From: Flectobacillus major DSM 103
GTDB lineage: Bacteria; Bacteroidota; Bacteroidia; Cytophagales; Spirosomataceae
Reading direction: 5' to 3'
Assembly (NCBI RefSeq): GCF_000427405.1
Contig: NZ_KE386491.1
Location: 186,001 to 250,000 of the forward strand
Length of the DNA stretch: 64,000 nt
Translations under genes and position numbers: made by a program
Notes under the pieces: generated by a model
The model's database searches: none
Told to the model about the DNA's origin: nothing
The model's input: the letters and a program-made list of their open reading frames with translations, nothing else
Shown: positions 44,747 to 54,365 of the stretch, piece after piece
Numbering within the stretch: the first letter of the stretch is position 1
Layout: every line of letters begins with the position of its first letter

Positions 44747-47614
44747 TTAGAATTTATAGTTTAAGCGGGCATAATAACTGGCACCTTGAAAACCCATTTG
44801 GTAGTTTTCATAACCAAAGCGGTTGTTGTCTGTCAAGTCTGGTAATATTCTGGTTGGGTACACGTCAAATAAGTTGTCGCCACCAACCGATAGTTTAAGT
44901 CCTTTAATAAGCTCGTATCCCAGGCTCAGGTCTACTGTTGTACGAGCGGCTAGTTTATAGTCATAGTAGTTGCCGTTGCCATCGTCGTACGAACTACGAG
45001 AATACACCGAGCCATAATAAATACCACGTACCATAGCCGACCATTTTTTGTCGAGCAATGTAAACGAGGCAATATATTTTTGGCGAGGGTTACCTTCTTC
45101 ATAGCTGGCTCGTACCGAACGGCTCAAATACAAATCTTGAATTTGGGCTTCGGTCAATGTACCATCTGTTCCTACATTTAATTTGGCTGGATGAACCGCT
45201 ACAAATTCAACTTTGTTCCAGTTGCCTGCAAAAGTGGCAATCATCTTTTTAGTACCCAACATTTTGGTATAGTTGACTACCAAATCCAACCCTTTTGATT
45301 TTACGTCGGCACCATTTGTGAAAAACTGAGCGGCCCCTTCGCCAATAACGCTTTTTAAACGACCGCCCACTGCTGGTCCTTCAAAGTTGCCTGTCAAGAT
45401 AATTTTGTCTTTTACCGTAAAAATATAGGCATCAGTAGTAATTTCTAAGCCTTGTAGAGGTTGTAGAGCAAAACCCAAACTTGCATTTTGCGAATTTTCT
45501 TGCTTTAATTTAGGAATACCCAAAGCCTTTGCTGCCGAGCTTTCGTTGGTAAAGAAACCTACGTCGAATGGTACACCTTGTGGCGTAAATACCGTAGAGG
45601 TTTGGGCATAGTATAATTCATGTAAACTAGGAGCACGGAAACCATTACTTACAGAACCTCTGATATTGAAATTGTCAAAAATAGAATATCTTGCTGCAAA
45701 CTTTCCAGTGATTACACTACCAAAATCGCTATAACGCTCAAAACGAGTAGCTGCGGCCAGCAAGAGTTTTTTGTTAACATCTACTTCTACATCGACATAC
45801 CCCGCTACCACATCTCGTTTGGCATCTATAGCTTGATTGGGAGCAAAGCCCCTAAAACATTGGCAGTTTGCCGAATAGTTTTTAAAGTCTAATTTGTCGC
45901 CTTTTCTTGATAAAATAATGTCGTTGCCTTTGTCGTCTTTTACATCGGGATTGATATTTTGGGTATAGTTAAAGTTGTCGCTAGGAGCTACAAAAATACC
46001 TGCTGTTCCTTTTGTATAAGACTCTTCTTGGCCTTGTTTGATCGCAAAGTTTTCGACACGCATTTCAGTACCAAAAGCCACGTTGATACCCTTTACCGCC
46101 CCATTGAGGGGGTCGTTAAAATAATGAGAAAAGGCCAAGCTGGTTGTATTTTGGGTAAAAGTATTTGCTCCTAAGCTCATGGTTGTTGGCGACTCCGAGC
46201 CATACGACGCATTGAGTGTGTTGGTCATACCATAGTCAAAGTTGCTTGAGCCAAAAGTATTACTAAAATCAATATCAAATACGCCAATTTTTCCTTGTAA
46301 ACCCATCGACAACGACTTGTCGGCAATACTTGAGGTTAACTGGGGCAAATATCCGTTAGGATATACAGCATAATTTGAGCGGTCGAGCTGGCGAGGAAAA
46401 CGATAATAACAGCCACTAAGAGTATTGCGATAATTGAGCCCACCAAAGGCATAAAAACGACTTGTAGATGAAATAGGGAGGCTTAAATTAGCAAAAACTG
46501 TACCGTTGGTCATTTGGCTCAAGCCATTAATCATTTGAAAATCGTCGCGTGTTAAGCCTCTGGCCTTTAACAAACCTTCATCGGTTTTTAAAGCAGCATT
46601 GTCGGGACTGGCCAGAGCTTCGGGGTTGGTCACAATAATCTTTCCGTATTCGTCTTTGATAGTATTGTTCAAATACGCATTGCCATAAATAGACCCATTA
46701 TAGCCACCGTCGGGTGTACGTGAGGTTTTGTTGCGGTGTGTAAATTCGCCCGAAATATTGATAAAACCACCTTTTGTACCCAATGGTAAGCCATAATTGA
46801 CCATAAACTGATTGGTAAGCCCATCGCCAGCCTTAAAAATCGAAGTGTAATAACTAGCAGTTAGCTCGTTGACACTACTTTTTAAATCAAGGTTCATAAC
46901 CCCTGCAATGGCATCTGAGCCATACTGAGCAGCAGCTCCGTCACGCAGAATAGACACCTTATTGACGGCAATAGAAGGAATCGTCATTAAGTCGGCCGAT
47001 GTAGATGGGCCTGTTTTGTTATAAAGCTGCAACAATGACGAAACGTGGCGGCGTTTACCATTGACCAACAAAAGGGTTTGATTGGGTGGTTGGTTTCTGA
47101 GCTGAACAGGCACCACGTGCGAATCTAGGTCGCCTCCAATAGCCTGAAGAGCATTAAATGAGGGCGCAATTTGTTTTAGCATCTGAGCCAAATCTGGCTG
47201 AGGCATTGTTGATGAAATTTCGGCTACCGAAATAATATCGACAGGTGCGGGTGTGTCGAGCTGGGTACGTCTGGCATTTCGTGAGCCTACTACTGCTACC
47301 TCGGCCAATTGCGTAATGTCTGATTGAAGTAAAATATCGAAAGTTGTATTATTGCCTATTTCTACATCTTTGCTCGTAAACCCTACAAACGAAAACGTTA
47401 GCGTACCGCCAGATTTAGGAACATTCAGTTTAAACTCACCTGCCTCGTTGGTAACAGTGCCAATTTTTGTGCCTTTTAGCACCACTGTTACCCCAGGCAT
47501 GGGGTCTTTGGTATCGCTGACTTTTCCAGTCAATAGTTTGTTTTGGGCATTTACCATATTACAGCCCAGCAAAAATGTACAGAATCCGATAATAGTTAGT
47601 ATTAATTTCCTCAT
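44747..47614 (-). CDS. TonB-dependent receptor with carboxypeptidase-like regulatory domain
   Basis: A 955-residue outer-membrane active transporter. Signal peptide ends near NMVNAQ. Residues 27-105 are a CarboxypepD_reg-like beta-sandwich (LLTGKVSDTKDPMPGVTVVLKGTKIGTVTNEAG). The plug domain follows (TPAPVDIISVAEISSTMPQPDLAQMLKQIAPSFNA; later ILRDGAAAQYGSDAIAGVMNLDL). The 22-strand barrel fills the rest and ends in the aromatic residue of ASYYARLNYKF. It is not SusC-like in length or plug and no SusD gene is adjacent. SNGFRAPSLHELYYAQTSTVF is typical of siderophore or vitamin receptors; substrate unknown. Transcribed alone. Confidence 0.92.
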   Translation of the reverse strand: MRKLILTIIGFCTFLLGCNMVNAQNKLLTGKVSDTKDPMPGVTVVLKGTKIGTVTNEAGEFKLNVPKSGGTLTFSFVGFTSKDVEIGNNTTFDILLQSDITQLAEVAVVGSRNARRTQLDTPAPVDIISVAEISSTMPQPDLAQMLKQIAPSFNALQAIGGDLDSHVVPVQLRNQPPNQTLLLVNGKRRHVSSLLQLYNKTGPSTSADLMTIPSIAVNKVSILRDGAAAQYGSDAIAGVMNLDLKSSVNELTASYYTSIFKAGDGLTNQFMVNYGLPLGTKGGFINISGEFTHRNKTSRTPDGGYNGSIYGNAYLNNTIKDEYGKIIVTNPEALASPDNAALKTDEGLLKARGLTRDDFQMINGLSQMTNGTVFANLSLPISSTSRFYAFGGLNYRNTLSGCYYRFPRQLDRSNYAVYPNGYLPQLTSSIADKSLSMGLQGKIGVFDIDFSNTFGSSNFDYGMTNTLNASYGSESPTTMSLGANTFTQNTTSLAFSHYFNDPLNGAVKGINVAFGTEMRVENFAIKQGQEESYTKGTAGIFVAPSDNFNYTQNINPDVKDDKGNDIILSRKGDKLDFKNYSANCQCFRGFAPNQAIDAKRDVVAGYVDVEVDVNKKLLLAAATRFERYSDFGSVITGKFAARYSIFDNFNIRGSVSNGFRAPSLHELYYAQTSTVFTPQGVPFDVGFFTNESSAAKALGIPKLKQENSQNASLGFALQPLQGLEITTDAYIFTVKDKIILTGNFEGPAVGGRLKSVIGEGAAQFFTNGADVKSKGLDLVVNYTKMLGTKKMIATFAGNWNKVEFVAVHPAKLNVGTDGTLTEAQIQDLYLSRSVRASYEEGNPRQKYIASFTLLDKKWSAMVRGIYYGSVYSRSSYDDGNGNYYDYKLAARTTVDLSLGYELIKGLKLSVGGDNLFDVYPTRILPDLTDNNRFGYENYQMGFQGASYYARLNYKF

Positions 47615-48493
47615 AATGATAGTGTTTGAATGATAATTTATGGCAAAAGTGGGACACCCCTCGTATAACGTACAAGAGTAAACGTTGACTAAAAATAAAT
47701 GGGCTCAATACCAATCTTAGTGATATGTAATACCATATCGAGCCAATTTGATATTTAAGGACTTGTTAAAAAATGGATGATTCGTTAAGGTAAAAAAAGT
47801 AACATCACTCCCAGTAAAAAGGGGGTATTCAATATCATTAAACAGACGTTTGTCTGCCTCAAATATCAACAGTGTTATATGATCTATAAAGAGTTGTTTT
47901 TGGAAGTAAACTATAAAAATGGTTATTTTTTTACTACATCAGAATGATTGTTTATACTTAGTTTTCATTCTTTTTATAATATTTTATTCAGTATAATCTT
48001 TGGAAGTATGTGGAATGATATAGTAATAGTATTTTAAAATAAGATAAAAACAAAATAAAATTTGTGTTATTTTTAAATAAGTTGTTTTTCTGAATTTTTT
48101 AGGTAATATATTACGTTGTAATTGTCTTTTTTTTAGATTTCCTAAAACGTATAATAATCAGCTAGAAAAAGCCTAATAAATACTGAATACGCCATTTTTG
48201 CGAAAGATATACGCTTCAAATAAGCACAAATACTTATAGCATTTTTTGTACTATTTGTAGGGGCTAATAGTTGTGCCTTTGCAAAGGCAAGAAAGTAACA
48301 TTCCTTGTTTTATCCTATACTCGTAAAGAAATAATGTGTTAGATTTTGATAAAAAAGCGATTTATCCATATCTATTTTGATTATCTGTTTCTGCAAGCAA
48401 GTCTTTTCCCATAAAAAATCTGTAATTTTGCAGAAATTTTCGAGTGTAAAGTGCAATCCACTTTATCCTTAACTCATTCAACATTTAGAAGAA
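47615..48493. other. Long intergenic region between the TonB receptor and leuS
   Basis: About 880 nt, very AT-rich, between divergent genes. It holds a hairpin able to form in the receptor leader (GGCTCAATA near 47702 with TATCGAGCC near 47736) and the leuS -7 box at 48423. The central part (47,800-48,350) has no credible frame, tRNA or strong fold that I can see. Confidence 0.5.
48423..48430 (+). promoter_or_regulatory. -7 promoter box of leuS
   Basis: TAATTTTG followed by CAG, 64 nt before the leuS ATG. The extended string matches the tRNA-Ala promoter. Confidence 0.6.
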
Positions 48494-51310
48494 ATGTCTG
48501 CAGAATACAATTTTAGAGAAGTAGAACAGAAATGGCGTAATTTTTGGGATGAAAACCAAACTTACAAGACTGAGATAGACCATTCAAAACCTAAGTATTA
48601 TGTTTTGGATATGTTTCCGTACCCATCGGGTGCAGGCTTGCATGTTGGCCACCCACTAGGATATATTGCCAGCGACATCATTAGTCGTTACCGTCGTTTG
48701 AAGGGATTTAACGTATTGCACCCAATGGGCTTCGACTCGTTTGGGCTTCCTGCCGAGCAATATGCCATTCAAACAGGACAACACCCTGCTATTACCACCG
48801 AAGAAAATATTGCTACTTATATTCGTCAACTAAAACAAATTGGCTTTAGCTATGACTGGTCACGCGAGGTAAGAACATCCGATGCTAAATTTTATAAATG
48901 GACGCAGTGGATTTTTATGCAATTATTTAAGCATTATTACGACAAAGACGCTGACAAAGCTTTACCTATTTCGGGTTTGGTAACTCAATTCAGTAAGTTG
49001 GGTAATGCAGATATCAATGCTGCTTGCGACGAAGATACCCCTATTTTTACAGCCGAAGATTGGAATAATATGTCGGGTCACGAGCAGCAAGAGTTGCTAT
49101 TGAAGTACCGCTTAACGTTCCCAGACGAATCGGTGGTAAACTGGTGTCCAGCTTTGGGAACAGTATTGGCCAACGACGAAGTAAAAGACGGTGTTTCGGA
49201 ACGTGGAGGATACCCTGTTGAACAGAAAAAAATGAAGCAATGGGCTATGCGAATTACAGCCTATGCCAACCGCCTGATTGATGGCCTTGAGGAAGTAGAC
49301 TGGTCGGATGCTATCAAAGAACAACAACGCAACTGGATTGGCCGCTCGCAAGGGGCTTCGGTTCGCTTTAAGGTAGCTCCAGAAACAGTTACAGAGGGTG
49401 CTCCAGCATATATCGAGGTATTTACGACACGTGTCGATACTATTTTTGGGGTAAGCTTTATGGTGATAGCCCCCGAACACGAATATGTACCCTTTTTGAC
49501 AACCGAAGCTCAAAAAGCTGAAGTAGAAGAATATGTTAATTGGGCAAAATCTCGTTCTGAATTAGACCGAGTTTCGGAAGTGAAAAAAGTGTCGGGGGCG
49601 TTTACAGGTAGTTATGTAATCAATCCCTTCAACGACGAAAAAGTGCCTATTTTCTTGGCCGACTATGTATTGGCGGGCTACGGAACGGGTGCTGTAATGG
49701 GTGTACCTTCGGGCGACCAACGTGACTGGAATTTTGCAACGCATTTTGGCTTGCCTATTATTCCGATTTTGGATGCTCAGAAAGATATTGAAAAACAAGC
49801 CGATAATACCAAAGAAGGAAAATATATCAACTCGGGGATTATCAATGGTATGGAATACAAAGAAGCCACGGCTACTTTGACAAAATGGCTTGAAGAAAGA
49901 GGCTTAGGAAAAGGAAAAACACAGTTCCGTTTGCGTAATGCAGTATTTAGCCGTCAACGCTACTGGGGCGAACCTGTGCCAGTATATTTTAAAGAGGGTT
50001 TGCCTTATTTGATTGACGAGGCCGACTTGCCTTTAGAATTGCCTGCTATCAATAAATATTTACCAACCGAAACAGGTGAGCCTCCTTTGGGGCGTGCTAC
50101 TGGCTGGAAATACAAAGATAAATACGAATACGAACTAAGTACTATGCCAGGTTGGGCAGGTTCGTCATGGTATTGGTATCGTTATATGGACTCACAGAAC
50201 GAAAAGGAATTTGCTAGCCAAGAGGCTATCAATTACTGGCAAGCTGTAGACTTGTACATTGGCGGTTCTGAACACGCTACGGGACACTTATTATATAGCC
50301 GTTTTTGGAACAAATTCTTGAAAGATTTAGGTTTGGTAAAAGAAGAAGAATTTGCCAAAAAATTGATTAATCAAGGTATGATTCAAGGGCGTTCCAACTT
50401 TGTGTATCGTGTAAAATCATCGGTAGGTGAAGGCAAAAAACCTGTATTTGTTTCGGCAGGATTGAAAGACCAACACGAAGTAACACCCTTGCACGTAGAT
50501 GTAAATATTGTAAATAATGATGTTTTAGACATTGAAGCTTTCAAAGCTTGGCGTTCTGATTTTGCAGAGGCCGAGTTTATCCTTGAGGCTGGCGATAAAT
50601 ATGTTTGTGGTGTCGAGGTTGAAAAAATGTCAAAGTCAAAATACAATGTCGTAAATCCAGATGTATTGGTAGACAGAGTAGGAGCCGACACGCTGCGTTT
50701 GTACGAAATGTTTTTAGGGCCATTAGAACAAGCCAAACCCTGGAATACCAACGGTATTGATGGTTCTTTCAGATTTATCAAAAAAGTTTGGCGTTTGTTT
50801 TATGACGAACAGGGCAACTGGAAAGTAAAAGACGAAAAAGCTACCAAAGACGAATTGAAGGTATTGCACACGGCTATCAAAAAGATTGAAGACGATTTAG
50901 AGCGTTATTCATTCAATACCGTTGTGTCTACCTTGATGATTTGTGTGAACGACTTGAGTTCGTTGAAATGCTCTAAGAAAGAAATTTTAGAGCAATTAGT
51001 TGTTTTGATGTCGTCGTACACACCGCACTTATCAGAAGAATTATGGGCTTTGTTGGGGCATGAAGCTGGAACTGTTTCAAAAGCATCTTTCCCAAAATTT
51101 GAACCTTCGTATTTGGTAGAAGCTAATTTTGAATACCCAATTTCTATCAATGGTAAAGTAAGAACAAATATTTCTTTTGCTGTTGATACGCCAAGCTCGG
51201 ATATTGAGGCAGGTGTATTGGCCAACGAAATAGTACAGAAATGGCTAGATGGCAAACAACCTAAAAAGGTGATTGTTGTACCAAAGCGTATCGTAAATAT
51301 TGTATTGTAA
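48494..51310 (+). CDS. leuS: Leucyl-tRNA synthetase
   Basis: A class I aminoacyl-tRNA synthetase of 938 residues that charges tRNA-Leu. The HIGH motif appears as HVGHPLGY in DMFPYPSGAGLHVGHPLGYIASD near residue 50; the KMSKS loop is VEKMSKSKYNVVNPD near residue 717. The CP1 editing domain is present (TTRVDTIFGVSFMVIAPEHEYV, GTGAVMGVPSGDQRDWNFA). Between the catalytic core halves it carries a stretch with GKKPVFVSAGLKDQHEVTPLHVDVNIVNNDVLDIEAFK (about 645-690), longer than the E. coli enzyme and common in Bacteroidota. C-terminal tRNA-binding domain is complete. Confidence 0.97.
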   Translation: MSAEYNFREVEQKWRNFWDENQTYKTEIDHSKPKYYVLDMFPYPSGAGLHVGHPLGYIASDIISRYRRLKGFNVLHPMGFDSFGLPAEQYAIQTGQHPAITTEENIATYIRQLKQIGFSYDWSREVRTSDAKFYKWTQWIFMQLFKHYYDKDADKALPISGLVTQFSKLGNADINAACDEDTPIFTAEDWNNMSGHEQQELLLKYRLTFPDESVVNWCPALGTVLANDEVKDGVSERGGYPVEQKKMKQWAMRITAYANRLIDGLEEVDWSDAIKEQQRNWIGRSQGASVRFKVAPETVTEGAPAYIEVFTTRVDTIFGVSFMVIAPEHEYVPFLTTEAQKAEVEEYVNWAKSRSELDRVSEVKKVSGAFTGSYVINPFNDEKVPIFLADYVLAGYGTGAVMGVPSGDQRDWNFATHFGLPIIPILDAQKDIEKQADNTKEGKYINSGIINGMEYKEATATLTKWLEERGLGKGKTQFRLRNAVFSRQRYWGEPVPVYFKEGLPYLIDEADLPLELPAINKYLPTETGEPPLGRATGWKYKDKYEYELSTMPGWAGSSWYWYRYMDSQNEKEFASQEAINYWQAVDLYIGGSEHATGHLLYSRFWNKFLKDLGLVKEEEFAKKLINQGMIQGRSNFVYRVKSSVGEGKKPVFVSAGLKDQHEVTPLHVDVNIVNNDVLDIEAFKAWRSDFAEAEFILEAGDKYVCGVEVEKMSKSKYNVVNPDVLVDRVGADTLRLYEMFLGPLEQAKPWNTNGIDGSFRFIKKVWRLFYDEQGNWKVKDEKATKDELKVLHTAIKKIEDDLERYSFNTVVSTLMICVNDLSSLKCSKKEILEQLVVLMSSYTPHLSEELWALLGHEAGTVSKASFPKFEPSYLVEANFEYPISINGKVRTNISFAVDTPSSDIEAGVLANEIVQKWLDGKQPKKVIVVPKRIVNIVL

Positions 51311-51314
51311 TCAT

Positions 51315-51345
51315 AAAAAGCTTTCCAGTGATGGAAAGCTTTTTT
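51315..51345 (+). terminator. leuS terminator
   Basis: AAAAAGCTTTCC (51315-51326) pairs with GGAAAGCTTTTT (51333-51344) around a 6-nt loop, ending in T's; directly after the leuS stop. Confidence 0.9.
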
Positions 51346-51410
51346 ACTTTTGTGCGTTATCTTATCAAAAGGCATAACCGTATAGCCTCTCCAAAATAAT
51401 CAATCAGCTT

Positions 51411-51935
51411 ATGGAATTACAAGCATTACAGTTTCCTATTGGAAAATGGACTCCCCAAGAGCAATATTCTTGGGACGAAATTCAAGCAAAAATTGCTATC
51501 CTCAAAACAATCCCAGCTCAATATAAGGCTATTACGGCCAATTTAAGCAATGAAGATTTGTTGAAACAGTACCGAGAAGGTAGCTGGACAGTTCGCCAAT
51601 TGATTCATCATGTAGCCGATATGCACATTTTGCACTATATTCGTTTTAAGCACGCTCTTACCGAAGCCAATTCTGAAGCTGTAGTGGCCAAAATAGATGC
51701 TTGGGCTAATTTGGATGAAGCCAAAAATGCACCCATTGAGTTTTCTTTAACTTTATTGGAAGGAACGCACCAGCGTTGGGGATATTTGCTAGACCAAATG
51801 TCAGAAGAAGATTTTCAGAAAGGCTATTACCATCCTATTCGCAAAATTTATTTATCCCTCAACGATGCTTTGGATATGGGTGTTTGGCATGGTCAGCACC
51901 ATTTGGCTCATCTCAAAATTGCCTTAGGTAAATAG
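51411..51935 (+). CDS. YfiT/BstA-type DinB-fold protein (putative metal-dependent hydrolase)
   Basis: A 174-residue protein of the YfiT branch of the DinB superfamily. B. subtilis YfiT-like BstA is a thiol (bacillithiol) S-transferase. Metal-ligand histidines are seen in RQLIHHVADMHI (near residue 67) and MGVWHGQHHLAHLKI (near residue 160), the standard three-His set. PIGKWTPQEQYSWDEIQAKIAILKTIPAQ is the usual N-terminus. Activity here could be thiol conjugation in detoxification, but the thiol used by this organism is unknown. Separate from leuS by a terminator. Confidence 0.87.
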   Translation: MELQALQFPIGKWTPQEQYSWDEIQAKIAILKTIPAQYKAITANLSNEDLLKQYREGSWTVRQLIHHVADMHILHYIRFKHALTEANSEAVVAKIDAWANLDEAKNAPIEFSLTLLEGTHQRWGYLLDQMSEEDFQKGYYHPIRKIYLSLNDALDMGVWHGQHHLAHLKIALGK

Positions 51936-51986
51936 ACTGTATAGGTTTTTGAAAAAACTTAGTACATAAGGTATTTATCGGTATAC

Positions 51987-52036
51987 AAAAACACGAAGTT
52001 TCATAAAGCTATTTTTTGAAGAAACTTCGTGTTTTT
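51987..52036. terminator. Bidirectional terminator, yfiT-like / MATE gene
   Basis: A 12-bp perfect stem ACACGAAGTTTC (51991-52002) with GAAACTTCGTGT (52021-52032), AAAA before and TTTTT after, between convergent genes. Confidence 0.9.
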
Positions 52037-52059
52037 TATACAAGCTATTTATGCTATAA

Positions 52060-53412
52060 TTACAATTTCATAGCATTGGCTTTTTTATAAAAACGCCAGC
52101 TCAATAGCCCTGCCGACACCATTAGGCTTAGCGTAAGGCCAATCCAAATCCCAATATGTTCGAGCTTTAGGCTAAAACCCAGCAAATAGCATAAAGGTAA
52201 GCCCACAATCCAGTAAGCAATTACAGTAATAGCCGTAGGAATATTTACATCGGCGATTCCTCTAAGAATACCCAAACTTACAGCTTGGATACCATCAAAT
52301 AGCTGAAAAATGCCCCCCCAAATAATTAGTTCGGCTGCTAATGTAATCACCCTTTCATCTTTGACATAACTTGCCAAGAAGTCGTTGAAAGTAAGGAAAA
52401 TAAGGCCACAAATTCCCATAAAAATAATACCCATTAGCAAGGCGGCAGTACCTGATTTGAGAACGGCCGTTTTGTTTCTTTCGCCCATACCCATTCCCAC
52501 ACGAATACCCCCAGCCGCAGCAATACCCGTTGCTGCCATATAAGTTAGCGATACAAAGCCAATAGCAATTTGATGAGCAGCTTTATGATGTAGGCTAATC
52601 CAACCCATCATAACCACAGCACCATAAAATGCGGCTACTTCACTAAAACCCTGAAAACCACTAGGAATACCAAGTTTAAGAATTTTTATTACCAGTGTTT
52701 TGGTGTGGTCTACTGCAATTTTAGCGTCTAAATAAGGCTTGAAAAGACTACTCCTGAAAGTATAAATAATAAGGACTATTGCCATATAAGTTCTAGCTGT
52801 GAGGGTAGCATAGCCCGCCCCGTTGAGTCCCAAGGCAGGAATAATACCCCAACCATTAATCAAGATATGATTAAGAATGATATTCAAAATCAAAGCACTC
52901 AGGGTAATATACATTGCTACTTTTGTATAAGATAACCCATCGGTGAAGCTTTTGATAGCCGAAAAAATAAAAGAAGGTATAATCGATACCACAATAATCC
53001 AAAGGTATTCTTGGGTTATGGCTTTAATTTCGATAGGTTGGCGAAGTAACTCTATATTTAATCCTAAAACTATAATCAAAGTGCCACATAAAACACTGAT
53101 TATCAGTGAAACAATAATGCTTGCTTTGAGTAACTGCTTACATTCGGCAGGTTGATTGGCTGATTGTGCTGAAGAAACTAAAGGAGCTACTACTTGTAAA
53201 CAGATATACCCAATAATGGCAATAATAAAGAAAATACCATTGGCATCGGCCGATGCTGCCAAGGCTTGTACAGCTCCTTGGCTCATACGTCCTACTTGGA
53301 CGGTATCGGCAAAACCCATTAACATTACGCCGACTTGGCCTGTAATAATAGGAAGTGCTAAATTGAGGGTGGCAATAAACTCTTTCTTATATTGCTGAAT
53401 AAAATTGTTCAA
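52060..53412 (-). CDS. MATE-family multidrug/sodium antiporter
   Basis: An inner-membrane exporter of the MATE (NorM-like) family with twelve predicted membrane segments, expelling cationic drugs or metabolites with Na+ or H+. Family segments: LALPIITGQVGVMLMGFADTVQVGRM at the front, GIAAAGGIRVGMGMGERNK in the second half, and GILRGIADVNIPTAITVIAYWIVGLPLCYLLGF near the end. The only upstream ATG in frame (53463) lies in front of or inside the -7 box at 53453-53460, so it cannot be in the message; a TTG at 53412 (MNNFIQQYKKEF...) is my preferred start. Monocistronic. Confidence 0.88.
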   Translation of the reverse strand: MNNFIQQYKKEFIATLNLALPIITGQVGVMLMGFADTVQVGRMSQGAVQALAASADANGIFFIIAIIGYICLQVVAPLVSSAQSANQPAECKQLLKASIIVSLIISVLCGTLIIVLGLNIELLRQPIEIKAITQEYLWIIVVSIIPSFIFSAIKSFTDGLSYTKVAMYITLSALILNIILNHILINGWGIIPALGLNGAGYATLTARTYMAIVLIIYTFRSSLFKPYLDAKIAVDHTKTLVIKILKLGIPSGFQGFSEVAAFYGAVVMMGWISLHHKAAHQIAIGFVSLTYMAATGIAAAGGIRVGMGMGERNKTAVLKSGTAALLMGIIFMGICGLIFLTFNDFLASYVKDERVITLAAELIIWGGIFQLFDGIQAVSLGILRGIADVNIPTAITVIAYWIVGLPLCYLLGFSLKLEHIGIWIGLTLSLMVSAGLLSWRFYKKANAMKL

Positions 53413-53452
53413 AGGAATGGTTGGGGTTTTGTTGATAAATACTTTAAGGATG

Positions 53453-53460
53453 CAAAGATA
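53453..53460 (-). promoter_or_regulatory. -7 promoter box of the MATE gene
   Basis: On the minus strand TATCTTTG followed by CATC, matching TAnnTTTG. It decides against the upstream ATG at 53463. Confidence 0.65.
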
Positions 53461-53463
53461 CAA

Positions 53464-53798
53464 AAGTGCTTTGTCAATTAGCTGATGTTGGGGAATAACT
53501 AGGTTGAGGATTTTAGTATAGGGTTTTGATAATCAAGTAGCAATGGAGCTGTATAATAAGCAAGCTTTTATTAGAAGCATAGTCAAAAAGCTGCATTCAT
53601 CTTAAAAATCCTGATTTATAATAGTGTTGCAGGAATTTTATCAACCAAACCTTCCATTAAAACGGTTTTTATCTTTCAGCTCACTACCTTGATAAAAATA
53701 GTTGTTATGTGAGAGTAGTTATTAAATTATGTAACATTTGTCACAGCTTTTTGAAAAAATAAAGAGCATGTTTGTAGATAAAAAATAATAAAACTGAA
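53464..53798. other. Intergenic region between MATE and rhodanese genes
   Basis: About 335 nt between divergent genes, AT-rich. CATGTTTG at 53767-53774 is a near match to the -7 consensus for the rhodanese gene. Nothing else recognisable. Confidence 0.4.
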
Positions 53799-54194
53799 AT
53801 GAATATAAAATTAATAGGGGTTGCTATTTTCTTTTTATGGAGTATGTTGGCCTGTCAGCATCCTGAAAATGCCCATGATTTAGCTCCAGATGAATTTAGT
53901 GATTTGATGGCTAAAACACCTCAGAAAATAATTTTGGATGTACGTACCAACGAAGAGGTAGCTCGTGGCATCATAAAGGGAGCTATTCAACTAGACTTCA
54001 TGGCTCCTGATTTTGAGCAATCACTACAAAAATTAGATAAAACAAAGCCTATTTTTGTGTATTGTGCCGTTGGCGGCCGAAGTGGTCAAACCGTAGAACT
54101 GATGCAACAATTAGGCTTTCAGGAGGTCTACAATTTACAGGGAGGTCTGGATGCTTGGCAACATGCTGGTTTGCCTATAGTTCAGTGGCGCTAA
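53799..54194 (+). CDS. Rhodanese-domain lipoprotein
   Basis: A 131-residue protein with a lipoprotein signal (lipobox MLAC, cysteine at residue 19) and a single rhodanese domain. The active-site loop is VYCAVGGRSGQ with the persulfide-forming cysteine; ILDVRTNEEVARG and VYNLQGGLDAWQHAGLP are the flanking family motifs. Single-domain periplasmic rhodaneses carry sulfane sulfur or help in thiol redox; the acceptor is unknown. It is monocistronic. A hairpin without a T-run follows at 54203-54229. Confidence 0.9.
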   Translation: MNIKLIGVAIFFLWSMLACQHPENAHDLAPDEFSDLMAKTPQKIILDVRTNEEVARGIIKGAIQLDFMAPDFEQSLQKLDKTKPIFVYCAVGGRSGQTVELMQQLGFQEVYNLQGGLDAWQHAGLPIVQWR

Positions 54195-54202
54195 AAAAAC
54201 AC

Positions 54203-54229
54203 AACCATGCACCTTTTGGGTACATGGTT
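54203..54229 (+). terminator. Weak terminator-like hairpin after the rhodanese gene
   Basis: AACCATG (54203-54209) with CATGGTT (54223-54229), extendable inward to ACC/GGGT with a mismatch; no T-run follows, so activity is doubtful. Confidence 0.4.
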
Positions 54230-54365
54230 GATAGATTAAAAAATGGTTAACGTGTGCTTTGGGAACAGGGCTATGTGTCCATAGCCCATTTTTTAAGTTG
54301 TACCAATGAATTGAACTTAGTTTTAAGGGAGATAATAAGGTAATAAGATTTTTGGGGCGATAGGC

